Below, piece after piece: positions 12,467 through 25,655 of a DNA stretch of 64,000 nucleotides. This DNA comes from Agroathelia rolfsii. Lineage: Eukaryota; Basidiomycota; Agaricomycetes; Amylocorticiales; Amylocorticiaceae. The notes beneath the pieces were generated by a model. That model made no database searches, was not told where the DNA came from, and worked only from the letters and a program-made list of their open reading frames with translations. The stretch is from positions 434,001 to 498,000 of the forward strand of contig JABRWF010000006.1 of NCBI GenBank assembly GCA_018343915.1. The letters run 5' to 3'. Position 1 is the stretch's first letter; the number at the start of each line of letters is the position of its first letter. The position numbers and the translations under genes were made by a program.

Positions 12467-13911
12467 GATGATAAAAGGATTGAAAGAAGTACTACTCAAG
12501 GACTTCAAGTTGCAACTGAAGTTAACGAAGTCACGCTCAAGCTAGCAGCCCGGATGCAGCCGCCGGGATTGACGATCGCAGGGGGAAGTAGCCATAACCG
12601 GCCCGGACCAGACCCATCGGAATCAAAGTAGGTCTTCAACGCTTCGACCTGGGAGCTTCAGCTTCAAGTTGTGAGTCACTCTATCTTCAAGTCTTAAATT
12701 TCGGCTCAGAAGTTCAAATTGAATATCTCAGCTACCAGAAGCGAACATCTGGGATTTTCTGTGGTATTCCCACTAGAGTCATTTATCGCGGTATCCACCA
12801 GCCAGCTTCGAATCCATTGCTACCATCTGCTCTTGGGATAGGAGACAGAAATATTTGTGTATGCAATGGATGACTAAAGAACAAGAATACTTCTTTGAGC
12901 CGAATTTGTTTGTATATGTCTGCTGCTAGTCTACTAATGCATAGCGACACAAATTGTAGCGCTTTGATTTTTGCGTCTCTTTTGATATGAAAGTCAAAGT
13001 TTCTAGTTACTGACATATATCATATATACTATTTTTTTCCCTCTTCCCTTCTCTGCTTTAATCATTTTTATAGCGACATTCGTGTTCACTTCTTCCTCTT
13101 GTTCTTCAATACGGTGTCTCAGTTTTCGAATTTTCAGATTCCGCTGGTATGGCTTGTACACTGACACTAGTAGTTGGATTTTATCTTTGTGCATTGCTTA
13201 CCAGCAAGCAGTTGCAAATACTAGTGCTATCAATTGCCTTAGACTTGAACAGCTGTTATTGATGTCATTGACAAGTTATGAAGTTGTTGCAATTGTCAAT
13301 TGTCCCAGTAATGTCCGAAATGACGTATACATGTATAGACAGTCACGGTGCCAGTGTGGACCGGCGGGACATTCCCAACATGCTTTGAACCCGAACCTTG
13401 CGAAGAAAATTCATAAGTTACAGTGGCATCTACGGCCCTTGGTGGCGTTGATAACTTTCTTTAAACTGTCATTGATGGCTCCGAGTCCGGTAGCTGACTC
13501 AGGTTTGGAGTATTAGCTGCTCTCAGCCTGAGTTCACATGGCAATCGGAGTACCAGCTTCTTGCGGATACCTGCACTATTGTGCTGTAGGACTCAAAGCT
13601 ACTTAGACTAATAAGAGCTAGTGTCTAGTGTATCTCCGAACGTTTGACCAACTTATGCGACCAAAAGTCAATTGAAAGTATGATAACTGGGCATCAGGCT
13701 TATTGCACTTCGAAGAAACCCGGGCCTCCATTAGCAGCCAAGCAGCCTCCAGCCAGCATAACAGGCCTAACCCCGGCTCGATCTCATCTGACACGCTATT
13801 AGGTTTTAGGCCACCAGAACGTGGAACAAACATCAAGCCGACGTATGCAGGGTACAAAACAACTGTTCTGTGGTGCTAAGAGGTACAGTACAGTACGTGC
13901 TTTTGCGCACC
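12467..13911. other. Long divergent intergenic region
   Basis: About 1.45 kb without a supportable gene. A 144-codon open frame at 13082-13516 has unusual composition and no recognisable features, so I do not call it. Near 12652-12725 there is a run of TTCAAG/TTCAAA-type words, including GCTTCAAGTTGTG, which recurs at about 16081 and 24240. Confidence 0.5.
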
Positions 13912-15826
13912 ATGGAACTTGAGTTTTCCTCAACACAAGCTTTAGCACTACTCTCTGTCTCCTTGCTGGCCTTCGTATGGCATCGGCTGTACTGGCACCC
14001 TCTCAGCTCATTCCCTGGTCCCCGACTTGCTGCACTGACCAGATGGTATGGTTTTTACTTCGATGTGATTCAACATGGTGCCTTTCTCAGGCGTAAAACT
14101 GCGTTGCATGAAAAATATGGTGAGTGTTCAGGTTTGAAATATTTATGGTCCTACCGTGATCTCATATTAACATGATTGTACTAGGTGATATCGTACGAGT
14201 TGGCCCAAATGAAGTGCGCAACACTTTCATCTTTATAGTCACGCCTACAAAGTTACTGATACTACAGATTGATACTAGCTGAGTTTTCGGGATCCCGGAG
14301 TTTATGGAGATATATATGCACCCGGAAGTCAATTTACCAAGGATCCGAATCTCTATGATTGTTTCGGAATACCCGAATCGTCTATTGGCCTCATAGATGC
14401 CAAGAAGTCGAAAGAAAGAAGAGATATACTACTTCCTTTCTTCAGCCGTCGCGCTATCACTCAGCTGGAGCACGTAATCCGGGAAAAGGCTCGTCTTTGA
14501 ATATATAAAAATACTTCTATGATCTCAAATATTTCTCTAGGTGGATGTATTAGTTGAGAGTATTCTTTCTCAAGGAATCGACAACACACCCGTCAATCTT
14601 TACCTGGCATTTAGATGCACGGGTCTTGAGATTATCACAGCCTATTGTCTGAATGAATCGCCCGGTGCAATCACAACACCGGGTTTTCAATACCCTTTCT
14701 TGATTAGCGCGCAACGATGGATTATGATGAACTGGGTGTTCAAGTACCTTCCAGCAGTCCAATCACTCCTGATAAATCCACCCCGCTACATTGTCAACCT
14801 ACTTCCCGAAGATGCACGCAATATTTTCGAATTCCTTCATCAGATAGAATCCAAAATATACAAAATACTTGCTCACCCTGAAGCCCTCGAGAAAAATGGT
14901 GATTAGAGGGAGACGATTTTCTCTCATCTCTTAGCACACGGTGGTTCGGGAAAGCACAGGACGCTCCGACGCGAAGAATTGTTCCAAGAGGCTCATGCGC
15001 TGCTTTTGGCCGGGAGCGACACTGTTGAATACGCTTGTTACACTGGATTCTCTCACATCCTCAACAATCCGGACATTCTGAGACGTCTCGTGGACGAACT
15101 AGATCATGCATGGCCCGACAAGGAAACAGGAATTGCTTCTTCTACTTTAGGAAAGTTGCCTTATCTGGTAAGGTTTCGTTCAGATCAGGATCGGCATCCA
15201 GCTGACCATACAAAAATAGACAGCAGTACTAAAGGAATCCCTGCGAATATCTCTCGGCATAGTAACAGGACTATCCCGTGTTGTGGGTCCAAACGATGCC
15301 AAAATTGGAGGTGTTATTGTCCCGGCTGGTGTAAGTTTTTCAAATCGCCCGAAATATTTTATTCTTATTAGTGTTTCCTCCAGACGGTCATCTCTCAAAG
15401 TGTGACCTATGTCCACTTGGATCCTATAGTATTCCCGAATCCACATCAATTCAATCCCGACAGATGGCTCCATCCTGAAGTCAAGAATATGGAATCGTCG
15501 CTTGTATCGTTCTCTAGAGGACCTCGCAGCTGTCTTGGTGTAAAGTGAGTTACAATCATACTATGGGTCTATCGGTAACATTATAAACCATAAATTCCTC
15601 AAGTTTGGCGTGGCATGAGCTGTACCGGATGTTTGGCACTGTGTTCAGAAAGGTTGAACTTTCATTGTACAACATAACGTATGTTTTAGTTTGTCCATTA
15701 TTGTTTTTACGAACTTATACCCTCTTTATCTCAAGCGAAGATGATTTTAAGGAATATGACGATTTCGTTGCTCCAATTTACTGTGGTCGGCAATTACATG
15801 TAACTGTAGCCAAAAGAGAACGATGA
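13912..15826 (+). pseudogene. Cytochrome P450 with an in-frame stop codon
   Basis: Microsomal P450 monooxygenase family member. Seen: N-terminal membrane anchor (LALLSVSLLAFVWHRLYW), proline hinge FPGPRLAALTRWYG, VGPNELSFRDPGVYGDIY, I-helix LLLAGSDT, K-helix ExxR in LKESLRIS, PERF-like FNPDRWLHP, and the heme loop FSRGPRSCLGVNLAWHE with the Cys ligand. Two defects: TAG at 14904-14906 lies in frame inside otherwise conserved sequence (EKNGD-stop-RETIFSHLL), and the junction after IREK (about 14489) shows GC followed by a poor donor (gctcgt). The stop could be avoided only by a 36-nt intron (14899-14934) that would delete the conserved ETIFSHLL segment, so a recently inactivated gene is more likely. 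Substrate unknown; no pathway partners adjacent. Confidence 0.72.
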
Positions 15827-16369
15827 TTGTATCGACAGGCCTTTGTGTATACAATCGAAGGTGAGAAATGCGGTGTTCTGCACTCTGTAATTTTAGGTTC
15901 AACAATTTGACGGCGTGCCGGTTTCTGTTGTGTTATTAGTGGGAAGATTGTGTCTTTGGCAATCCAAGATTATGCCAGTAAGGGGGGTTGATAGTTAGAG
16001 GGGTTAGTGCGTATGTAAGGGGTGCCACTTTTCGGTAACGTCTACCTTGCCACTGGTATCTGTACGCATGTGAACGTTCAAGCTTCAAGTTGTGCATTGC
16101 ATATAATATGCATTCCCCCGGATGAAGCCATGAATGCTAATCTCAAGCCCCTAAACAAAGGATTAGCGTAAGCATTATAGTGTGAAATGTTGCTTTTGAA
16201 GAATAATATGATAACACAAAACCGGTTAATATTATTTGAATTAGATAACATGGTGAATCGATGGTAACTACATAGTCCTTTATCATCCACAGCAATCCTA
16301 GTTGTATGGTATACCTGCACGTTTTTATGCCTTAGTTGTTGTAAAAGTCCTGGAAATAAAACAAAAATA
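15827..16369. other. Convergent intergenic region
   Basis: 543 bases between the 3' ends of the P450 and STT4. It carries one copy of the GCTTCAAGTTGTG word (about 16081-16093). No coding signal seen. Confidence 0.55.
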
Positions 16370-19300
16370 CTAACCATTTTGCAGCTATGGATTTAAAAAA
16401 AAAAGTTTTCCGTATTTCATGAATTGAGCATGCATGAAAACAAGCCAGTAAAACAAAATTGGCTTGCTCACCCTCTGGAATTCATCATACGCCGTACTGC
16501 GCACGTTCTCGTAAGCATTCCGAATCACGCTTGCCATCCAATCCGCCGCTTGGCGCTCAGTATGGCCTGGTACGAAACGGTCACGTAGGCGTTTGATCGT
16601 TGGCTCGCCCTTGAACGAGGGCAGACCTGTCTCTAGCATAAGCTGCACTGTGTTCACAAGTTGATCTGTGTATGGTCGAATAGCGAGGAAGGCCTTGATT
16701 GTGAGATGTTGGAACAGCTGGTAACCCTGAGAGTTTCGCCCTCCCATGAGCATGATCATCTCGTGATTGAGCTTGAACGAGTTCGGCTCAAATTTCACGC
16801 CCTAATCGAAACGATTAATTCGACATGTTTAAATTGATAATAGACAAGCAAAAAACTTACTCCGGGACGTATGTTGCACAAGCCATGGAAAGGGGGGGAG
16901 TCAAGTAAGTTTTTCCACTTGTCGATAAGATAAAATGAAACACTTATCAATGTCAAACAAGAAGCCAAAGTCTAAAGAGCAAAAAAAAAAAAAAAAACTA
17001 ATTAGACATGCTCTCTGTCCAATACAAAATATTTTGCACTGACCAATATGAACAATGTGACCATGCCCATCAATCATAATATTTCCGTTGTGTCTGTCCT
17101 TGATCTGAAGTATGTAGCATGCCACGGAATACGCCGCCATAGACTGGATGAAGTTCAAACGCGCTTTCTGGAACGCTATAGTATCCTCGCCGCCGTATTT
17201 GGCAATGAAGAATCCAAGAAGGTCGTTCACTTTTGCTCGACCAAGTTCGTCACGAGATGTTGCGTTGGGCACCACATCAATTACACCACACTGTCCCACT
17301 TCATATTAGCCAACATGGGAGAGAGAAATGGAAGGTAGATGGAGACTAACACCAGGAGCAGTTGCTGTAACCCGATATGGGAAAAGATACAAGGGCAGGC
17401 CAACACTCGCAAATATATTCTTGAACATAGCAATCACCTGCAAAGCGAGTACGTCCTGTCTACAGTCATCTCCCACCTTAAAAATGGCTTGCTGCCAAGT
17501 GTCGTATTCGGTCTTCACTTCCTTAGTGGGCCCATCGACATCAAGAGCAGAGTCGGATGGAGTATCAACTATAGTTCTCTGCTTGCGCACTTTGAAAGTA
17601 GCCATGAACGGCGCCTAAATTTTGAATTAGATATAACACATCCGACATTCTGAGTTCGCTTTTCGAACCTTGGCATGGCTTTGCAATGGCCGACCAGACT
17701 TTTTGTCAATATCGACAACGATACCATCAGGATTACTTGGTAGGTAAACCCCAACTTCAACTTTGATTTTTGCCATCTCCTCGTCAATCTTGGCCTATTT
17801 CAAGGTTGGATTCAATAGGAATACGCGGAGACAATGATGATGACTGACCTTCTTCTCTGGTTTTGAAGCTTTGATAAATGGCTTTAATTTGCCCGAGATG
17901 GAAGTAACCTCGTTGAAGAATCCAAATTCACGATCATAAAACTCCTTGTCGACACCGGAGAGCGTATTGACTATAATATCGGTCATTGCATCCAAAGTGG
18001 GCTTGAGAGGATCCTCCTATCAAACCTTGAGTTAGGCAAAGCGAGCTCAGGATGAGTTGTCAGTGACTATGTCATACCACTTCGGCGAGATCATCCTTAT
18101 AGCAGTTTGCTTTCATATTCCAGATAATTTGGTGGCAGAAGAGCTGCGAGATCTTTGTTGTTTCGAGAATAAACCGGGAAACATAGCCTTACATGTATGT
18201 TACAATGGCTGAATCCATGAAGTGTTCTAGCAACGCACCTAAATCATCATGTCGAAGAGCTTGAACTACTTGAGGAATGAAGAAGAATGTGAGCTCCACG
18301 GGATGCTGCTCTAGCACACGATGTGCGTATTGCAATATGATCGGATCATTCTGATACTTGCGCTCGAAGAAAGTGACGGCAATAACTGGAGGCACAGGTG
18401 CCCAGAGAAGAAGATGCTGGAAAAAGAGGATTATAGTTATTGAGTTTACTTATAACAATATTAACGTATACTTACCCTAAGGTCACGACGAACGCTCCCC
18501 TCCAGGTGATCGCCCACGAGAAAAGCCAGTGCCTCGGATGTGTCGAGGACATCCACGGTACCAGATCGTACAAGCTTGACGACTTCATTGCCAATGGGAT
18601 GGCCTTTGAAGCGCTCGACGAGATGTACTGAGATTGCCGGATTGATGTTCCATACTGTCCGGGCAATGGCCGCCCATTGGCTCTGTTGAGTGAATGAAAC
18701 ATCGGTCAATGGAAAAGATTGGTCATCATTTTCTGTAACCTTACCTCCGTCAAGTTGCGTTCGATCGATGTGGGATAATCCATACCCCGACGGGCGTCGT
18801 TGGCAGGGTTGTTCCAAACCATTAGTCTTGCAATCTCGTTTTCAACTAATAGCCGAAGAGGCAGGTTGATACTCTTCGTATCAGCAATGTACTCTGTGTC
18901 CACACGCTTTAGTCATTCGTTCAAAGTAGGCTTACTTGAGCTTACTCACGGCTAATACGAGCAGAAGATTGTGCAACGGATAAGCTAGTGGTAGTGAAGG
19001 AACCACGAACAGTATCTCGCTGCAGATAAGACAAAAACTCGGACAGTATTTTAACATCTGCATCGATTTGAACCCGACTAGCACCATAAGTCCACCTAGA
19101 AGCGTCACATTAGCGATGTAGGGGAGAAATAATAAGGCAGACTTGCTGTGGTCGAACGGCAAACCATTCATATGCTACAGAATATAGGCATTGTCGCAAG
19201 ACGTTCTCGCAGTAAGCGTCCAGACGGGAGCTCTTGAGTGTTTCAAACCCGAACAAAACAAAAGAGAATCGGAACTCTCTTGCTAGAGGATGTGTACTAG

Positions 19301-22300
19301 ATTATTCCAGGTCAGAAAAGAAAGAACTCGATATCAGCAATGCTTCTAAACTGACCTCATAAGCAACCGCGCATTGGCCGTGCGCAAGATCAACTGTTGA
19401 ACTATGTGCATAACATCTGACTTCCGATATCTCGCCGTTTGCATCCGGCTCAGCAGCATCTGCAGAACTAGCGTATGTGGAGTCAAAAGCCGGCGGGCAG
19501 TCTTGTAGACACGGTCCATAACGTTTTGATCCGTAGGACTGTACTCAACACCATGGTTGAAAGGGTCCATGTAGCTGGAAGAAAGGTGTTAGTCAGATCG
19601 AGTACGTGATAGAAACTGGTAACTTGCTTCAAAGATGTCGAGAATACGCCTTTCTCGAGCCTGATAGATTCCGACCAAGCAGATAAGATCTCGGACATGA
19701 GAGCAACCTCGAGTTCTGGTCTTTCCGCTATTATCCATGTCCAGGCGTCAATGCCGGTTGATACCGATTGCGGCGAAGCAATCTCAAACGGTATGGACAC
19801 GATATAATGCAGCAAATCTAATTCAGGCTGAGCAAAGTTCAGTATAAAAAGGAAGTCGAGAATGTCAGAATCAGCATGTCGAACCTCTGGATTGGAGATA
19901 ATAAACGCTCCACAGCGGAATAACAAGCGCTTGAGGTCTTGGACCGTGAGAACACTCGTCTTGGATCTGATTTCCTGCAGACTCTTCTCCATCTTCGATT
20001 TCAGGGCCATTAGTTCTCGTAATGGTGCAACCTGAGGCGGCAATTTCTCGATTTTATCAGAAACTAGATATAATTGTGAGAATACCCTGGAAGGAATATA
20101 CAAAGTGTTTACCTTCACGATTGGCCAAACGAAGTCCTGCAGCTTCACCAACAAAATAGGCCTTGCTTGCTATTTGATTGGTCAAAACCTTGGCTTGGTC
20201 AGTTTGAAGCCGGGAGAGAAAAGCAAGAGAAGCTAAGGGTATTTGTTAGGAGACGCATGCCATCAAGAGGACGAAACACTCTACTGAGTTGGCGTTGTAC
20301 AGGTCCTACTGCTTTCCCAAATCGTTCGGCAATAGAGGCTCCAAGTTCAGTGGAGTCGAAACGGCCAGAAGTCTGGTTGACAGCAAGGTATTTCTGAAGC
20401 GTGCATAAGTATGATAACTATGTACCATTGATATCGGACTAGATATACCTGGAGAGTTGATTGTAACTCAATTGGCGCGCGACTTAAAGCAAGCTCAAAC
20501 CAGTTGTTTGCGCTGCGTTGAAGTGAGACAAGAATGTCATTCCGAACCCTATAATCATCCGTGAGCTGGAGCTTAATTTCCGTTCTGTCTGACTGGTATT
20601 CGTGCACGGGATTATACTGGACAATTTTTTCAGGGGAATGATCAGCTCGAGGCCCATACTGTGCATCCATAGAACATACTTCATCATTGAATTCATCTTC
20701 GCACGCGTGCTGAAGGAGAGTAAGAACTTCCAGGATAGCAACCACGAGCGGAGGGTCGCACATCAAGGACGGAAAAGAAGTGATGAGTCGATCAAGATAT
20801 TTGAAAGCCACATCCCGAGCTTTCTCGATCCTGTGTGTACTCCACACAAGCAAGCTTTGAAGTTCTTTGGATAGATAATCTGGTATCGCTTGCTGGGACA
20901 CCTGGACGTTGAGGTCGCCAATGCAATTACGAATAATCTAAGAAAAAAAATAAGAACTCGAATAAAAACTCTGAAATGAAAAATTGAACCTTTTCGGCAA
21001 TAGATTCCATGCATCCGATGAGATTGGCATGCTTGTTCAGGCCCGGGTTGATAAAGTAGGTGACGAGAGAAGATGGGAGACCACTGGCAGCCCGCATAGT
21101 TTCGATGTCATGCATAGCATGCAAAAACACGATTTGACCAGATGACAAGAACCGGATTTCGCTTGAGCGCAGAGAGATATGCTTCAGCAGAGAGTTGCGG
21201 TGCTTGGTAATGACCTAAGGTCTCATATATTGAGCCACGCATATTATCTCAAGGACGAAGAGAACGCCTACCGTATTTGCAAACTCCTGTCTTATGACAG
21301 TGTTATACTCTACGTCATTGGCAATCGAGTCATGTGCTTCCTCAATAACTAATGCAGGAGTCTTTGTCGCTATGTGCTGGAGAGCCGGCCTCTGCCATTC
21401 CATCGCGGATCCCTCGTTTGCTTCGTCAGAGCTGAAGTGGAACAGCGCACACAGGAACCACATGTTGCGGAAGAGTGTAATCATTTCAAGAGACGGGTTC
21501 AGCTGTGGATTGAAGTCTGTGTGCTCTAACAAGGCATCGATGGGAAGGAGCAAGGATGCAAGTTGCTCGATCATATCATCGGTCTATTGGCGTATGTGTA
21601 AGTGGAGAATCCTGATTAAGAAACCAAGCTATGATCGGATGTTTACCTTGACTTGTTGCTTAGAAATGGCAATATTCTGAATAGCAACACCTTTGTCCGC
21701 GAAAAGAGCCAAAAGCTCTACGAGGTAAACATCATACAGCTCCGGACGACGATCCATCATCTGAGCAAGCCGCGTTTGGGCAGCGAGGACCTGACAGAAG
21801 GGTCAATGAGTAGAAATTCATCGACGTCAACAAGGGCCACATACCATATTATTAGAGAATCTCGGGTCATCCGGATTCGCAGAACGATTGATGTTAGAAA
21901 ATGCTCGTATGATATCTGCAAATGAACTGCTGGGGGCATACAGCGCTAAGTCGACCAAGTGGTATGCAATGACAGCCTCGACAGCGGCGTCTGCGGTGCG
22001 CAAGCGCTGCAACAGCATTGAAACTGTAAGGCGTAAAACCTGCGAAAAAAAAACCCCTTGAGTGCTTTCGAAACCCTGATGATGACAAGCAAAATCTACC
22101 TCGTCAGTCTTGAATTCAAGAGCAAGCTTAGAGACAACGGCAATGGTGCTTATGCCAACCAGGCGCTTTTCTTCATCACTCAAACTTTTGAGACCGCCCT
22201 CTGCTACCTGCACTGCGGGAGTTGCTCTACCGGAGCTACTGTTTCCATACGGAGAGTTCATCTGAGAGCTCTCATACGGGTCCATGCTGGTGGCAGCGAT

Positions 22301-24081
22301 GTAATTCAGGAGAGAATACATATTAGACATGATCAGATTATCCCCCGGAGCCAACTAAAATTCAAAAGAATAAGAAAGGGGTAAGATAATTAACAGTAAG
22401 ATCCTACCTTGATGCAGAATGCAAGGCATCTAGCGGAGGCGGCAAGAACGGGGGGAGTCTTGTGTTCCGATGCAAATTCAAAGTCAAATATGGTTATGGG
22501 CGAGGTCACGAATTTGCGAAGATGTGTGGCCATGGGAGAGGCAATCTCTCGGAAGCTGTGTAATGCTGTCAGAAGCAAGGTAGATAAATACTTCAAGCTG
22601 ATTGATGAACCTTTGGACGAGGACATTGGTGGCTTGAAGAGCAGCCTCCTGTACAAGGGGGTCAATCACAGGTGCTTGATCACTCAAAAGGCTCATGAGA
22701 TGCGAGTGTAGAGTGAGATCAACCTCGCGTAGTGCGATTGAGCAGACGCTGGACAATTTCTGTTGATCTTGGATTAGTTGCATCCTTACATCGAAAGGTA
22801 CAATTTCATACCAAGCTCTCGGAAATTGTCTCTGAAGCATAAGTGTCAATGATTGGCGCAGAATCCATTTCTTGCATTTGGGCAACCAGATCTGAGAAAC
22901 ACCTCATGGCAGATGCTTCTGTTCGCTTCAGTGCATCTCGCAGAGGTTTATCCACTATGTCCAATTTCACAGTGCTTCCGTTCCTCATTAACATGGACCA
23001 TGCTCGGTTTGCAGCCTCGGCCTCGCCATCGAAATCATTGCGAAGATCTACTTCTTCTGGAGGCGCCAGGACCTGCGCCAGGACCGTCCACTGTGTCTCA
23101 ATGACGCAGCATGCTATAAAGTATCCGCTGAGAGGCCGGCCACGGGAAATGTACCTAGCAAGAAGTGTCTGCATATAATCAAGGACCTCGTCATCCGTAT
23201 CATCATCATCCAGATTTGCGGTGAGGATGTTGTTCAGTCTGTCAATAACATCGATGGAAAATAGGGTATCGAGTTGCGAGGAGAGCGTGCGCCATTGCGA
23301 CGCGGACCAAGCAAAAGGGGTGGAAATGATGGCACGGTATAAGCCATGAATGGAAGGCGAAAATTGTGTGAGCACATCATTATCTGAAACAGAGATTGGT
23401 CCAGCTATTCAGCGGTCTTCAAAATACGACATACTAGAGCCATTCTTAATGTTTTCAATGGACGCTTCAATGAAGGAACCGATGGCATCTACAACGCTCG
23501 GGACGTAGTCTGAGTACAGGCTTGAGATACGCAATAGAGCGGACACGGTAGAGTAGACCAGCTGGTCAGGCAGCGCCCATTCTAGTGATTCCAAGTTGTG
23601 GTTAGGAGAGCAAAATATGAGAGTATATATATAATATATCGTACCTTCCCACGAGAGATTGCGATCGAAGTCAATGTAGGGTATATCGTCCAGCACATCC
23701 ACGAGAGCGGGTACGATAGTAGTAATAGAATCCGAGACATCCTTCTCGGGGAAATTAGAGACCAGTTCTCCGAACGCAATATGGCAGTAAACCGTGGACG
23801 CCGACTGTCATGTAGATGCATTAGGGCCTGGGACAATACTCTTATGAACCAAATGACTCACCATGAAGGTACGCTCAACTGGTTCACCATCCGCAGGAGG
23901 TTCTTCACGAGTTCTGACCTTGGATGTAATCAAGTCGGTAGCAAGTTTGAGGTCTTCTTCGCTGTCGACATTAGAGGCAATATCGGATAGGATGAGTTGA
24001 TGAATGTTCAGTTCGAGACTGGATATGCATTTAAGAAATGCGAATAATCATGCTAGAGGATTGAGCGTTTTACCAATCCAT
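16370..24081 (-). CDS. STT4: Phosphatidylinositol 4-kinase alpha
   Basis: Makes PI4P at the plasma membrane. About 7.7 kb of gene with many small introns and an estimated 1,900-2,000 residues, normal for the family. Start: a short exon MDC joined to [15 protein letters not shown], then a long alpha-solenoid with no obvious motifs (24 kb down to about 18 kb), a lipid-kinase-unique/PH-like region, then the kinase domain: [37 protein letters not shown] block ([16 protein letters not shown] is read directly), catalytic loop [20 protein letters not shown] with D-R-H-N, then DFGFLFDI. C-terminus: [19 protein letters not shown], ending AYDEFQRLQNG after a last intron. No lesion noticed. Yeast Stt4 works with Ypp1 and Efr3; neither is here. 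Confidence 0.95.
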
Positions 24082-24371
24082 TGTAGGTGCCTTAAGATAT
24101 TACGAATAGACGTTTCCAAGTAAATTGAAGTTGAGCAATGTAGCAGCCTGATAGTACTATGAAGTCACTTTCGACTGTCACAGTCGTGGTTGTGGCCAAT
24201 CGTCAGTTTGCTTCCGGCTGTAGGAGCTTCAAACTTCAAGCTTCAAGTTGTGCTGACAAACTGCTCATGAAGTTGAAGATAGACTACGAGGTACATCATA
24301 GAAGAAATAAGGTAAATCATCCGTGCTCAGAGTTCAAGAAAAAACAAAAGAAAAAGAAATCGAATAAATCC

Positions 24372-25655
24372 TCATTTTTGCACGGTCACCTCCCATCTCA
24401 CGACCAATCCACATTCATGCAATCCCGCCATCCACGAAGTCATAACCCTTTCCGCCCTCCACGATGTTCCCAGATCCCTCTTCGCTCGGGGCTGGTAGTT
24501 ACTAATCTGGGTGCATGCTCTTCTCAGTCTTTTCGCGCTGTATTCGGACGTGTTGCGGACAGAGACAGTAGTAAAGGGACGTAACAACGTGAGCACATTT
24601 GGGAGCGAGTTCAACAGTGGTGTCACAGAGTATTCTTTCTCATCCGATGCAAGTGAGTTAGAGCTTCCGTTAAGCTGACCACGCGGCATGAACGCAACAG
24701 CACTGGCCCAGAAAGCGGCGTCCCAAAGAGAGATGTTGGAAGCGATGGCAGTGAACTCGATGATGAGCGGGATTCCACGGGGTAGGTTATCGTAAGCATC
24801 TTCAAGCACTTTCTGAAGATGGGTATAGGCAACATAGTCGAGGTCAAGCCGATCGGGAGCTGTGAAGCGTTCATCGAAAGAGAGCAAGTGCATTTGTTTA
24901 CTGGGAAGCTCTTCTACGATGTTTCGATTCATCCGCAGTGAGAGAGAAGGACGCATATACTCACCTTGTTGCAGGCGCAGCTGGGAACAAAACTGAGAAT
25001 CGCATACACGGGGGCATATTAGAACCCATACCTTCTCAATTCCTGAGAACAGATAAGACAATGCCATCCATTTGAAGACGCGTAGGTATATCATGATGTC
25101 GACCTTGATGAGAAATTGCCAGTCATGGCAACGGATCTCTCCCAGAATGAATCTATGCATGTTGTCATTTGGATCTCGAAGTTGAATCTGGTTTTGGCAG
25201 AGATCACCAAGGACACGAGAAAGTGGCAAGGTAAGGGATTTCTTCTGAAGGCATGAAGCGCTAGTGCTAGGATCATGAGGGAGACGTGAAGACAGCGCGG
25301 TGTACCATTCCGGCCAGACAGAGTGGGGTGGTGTAAGAACTTTGATCAAAGAGTCGAGTGCAGTCTTCTCTTGTTTTGATATAATTTCAGATGCCCTTGG
25401 ATGAGTAGCATAATTAGGAGCAGCACGCCAGCGAGATGGGAGCTTCCAAGACCATATTCTTCGAAGTCGCTTGCGAATACAGGTTAAAAAAAGGCTGACT
25501 GCTACTAGCGATGAGAATAGTTGCACGATAATTAAGTAGAAGAGTGCTATATCGGTGCGCCTAGGGATACATGTGGGCTCTGAGTTCAGAACCATAAGAT
25601 CTGTACTGCCTGTGGTATTAAGTCTGAGCTCGAGGTCGCCATGCTGATTGTTCAT
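24372..25655 (-). CDS. Unrecognised protein with one N-terminal transmembrane segment
   Basis: I do not recognise this protein. The open frame is 427 codons. A hydrophobic segment at residues about 37-60 (ALFYLIIVQLFSSLVAVSLF) followed by basic residues (RKRLRRIW) suggests a single-pass membrane protein with a large C-terminal domain on the side of the positive charges. Two stretches look like in-frame introns: GTATGG...CTCAG (39 nt, near 25030-24993) and GTGAGT...CGTAG (51 nt, near 24966-24916). If both are spliced the product is about 397 residues. The C-terminal half has a regular mixed alpha/beta look, with DLDYVAYTHLQKVLEDAY and a hydrophobic IPLIIEFTAIASNISLWDAAF stretch split by polar residues. 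It lies 290 bases upstream of STT4 on the same strand. Confidence 0.6.
   Translation of the reverse strand: MNNQHGDLELRLNTTGSTDLMVLNSEPTCIPRRTDIALFYLIIVQLFSSLVAVSLFLTCIRKRLRRIWSWKLPSRWRAAPNYATHPRASEIISKQEKTALDSLIKVLTPPHSVWPEWYTALSSRLPHDPSTSASCLQKKSLTLPLSRVLGDLCQNQIQLRDPNDNMHRFILGEIRCHDWQFLIKVDIMIYLRVFKWMALSYLFSGIEKVWVLICPRVCDSQFCSQLRLQQGEYMRPSLSLRMNRNIVEELPSKQMHLLSFDERFTAPDRLDLDYVAYTHLQKVLEDAYDNLPRGIPLIIEFTAIASNISLWDAAFWASAVAFMPRGQLNGSSNSLASDEKEYSVTPLLNSLPNVLTLLRPFTTVSVRNTSEYSAKRLRRACTQISNYQPRAKRDLGTSWRAERVMTSWMAGLHECGLVVRWEVTVQK

Noticed and set aside
13082..13516. 144-codon open frame upstream of the P450
   Set aside because: Cys/Ser-rich, no motif, low-complexity DNA, and lies in a gene-free promoter region; looks like chance.
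24159..24584. Plus-strand 141-codon frame between STT4 and the unknown membrane protein
   Set aside because: Overlaps the 3' part of the minus-strand gene at 24372-25655 and the STT4 promoter; Lys-rich, no motif.
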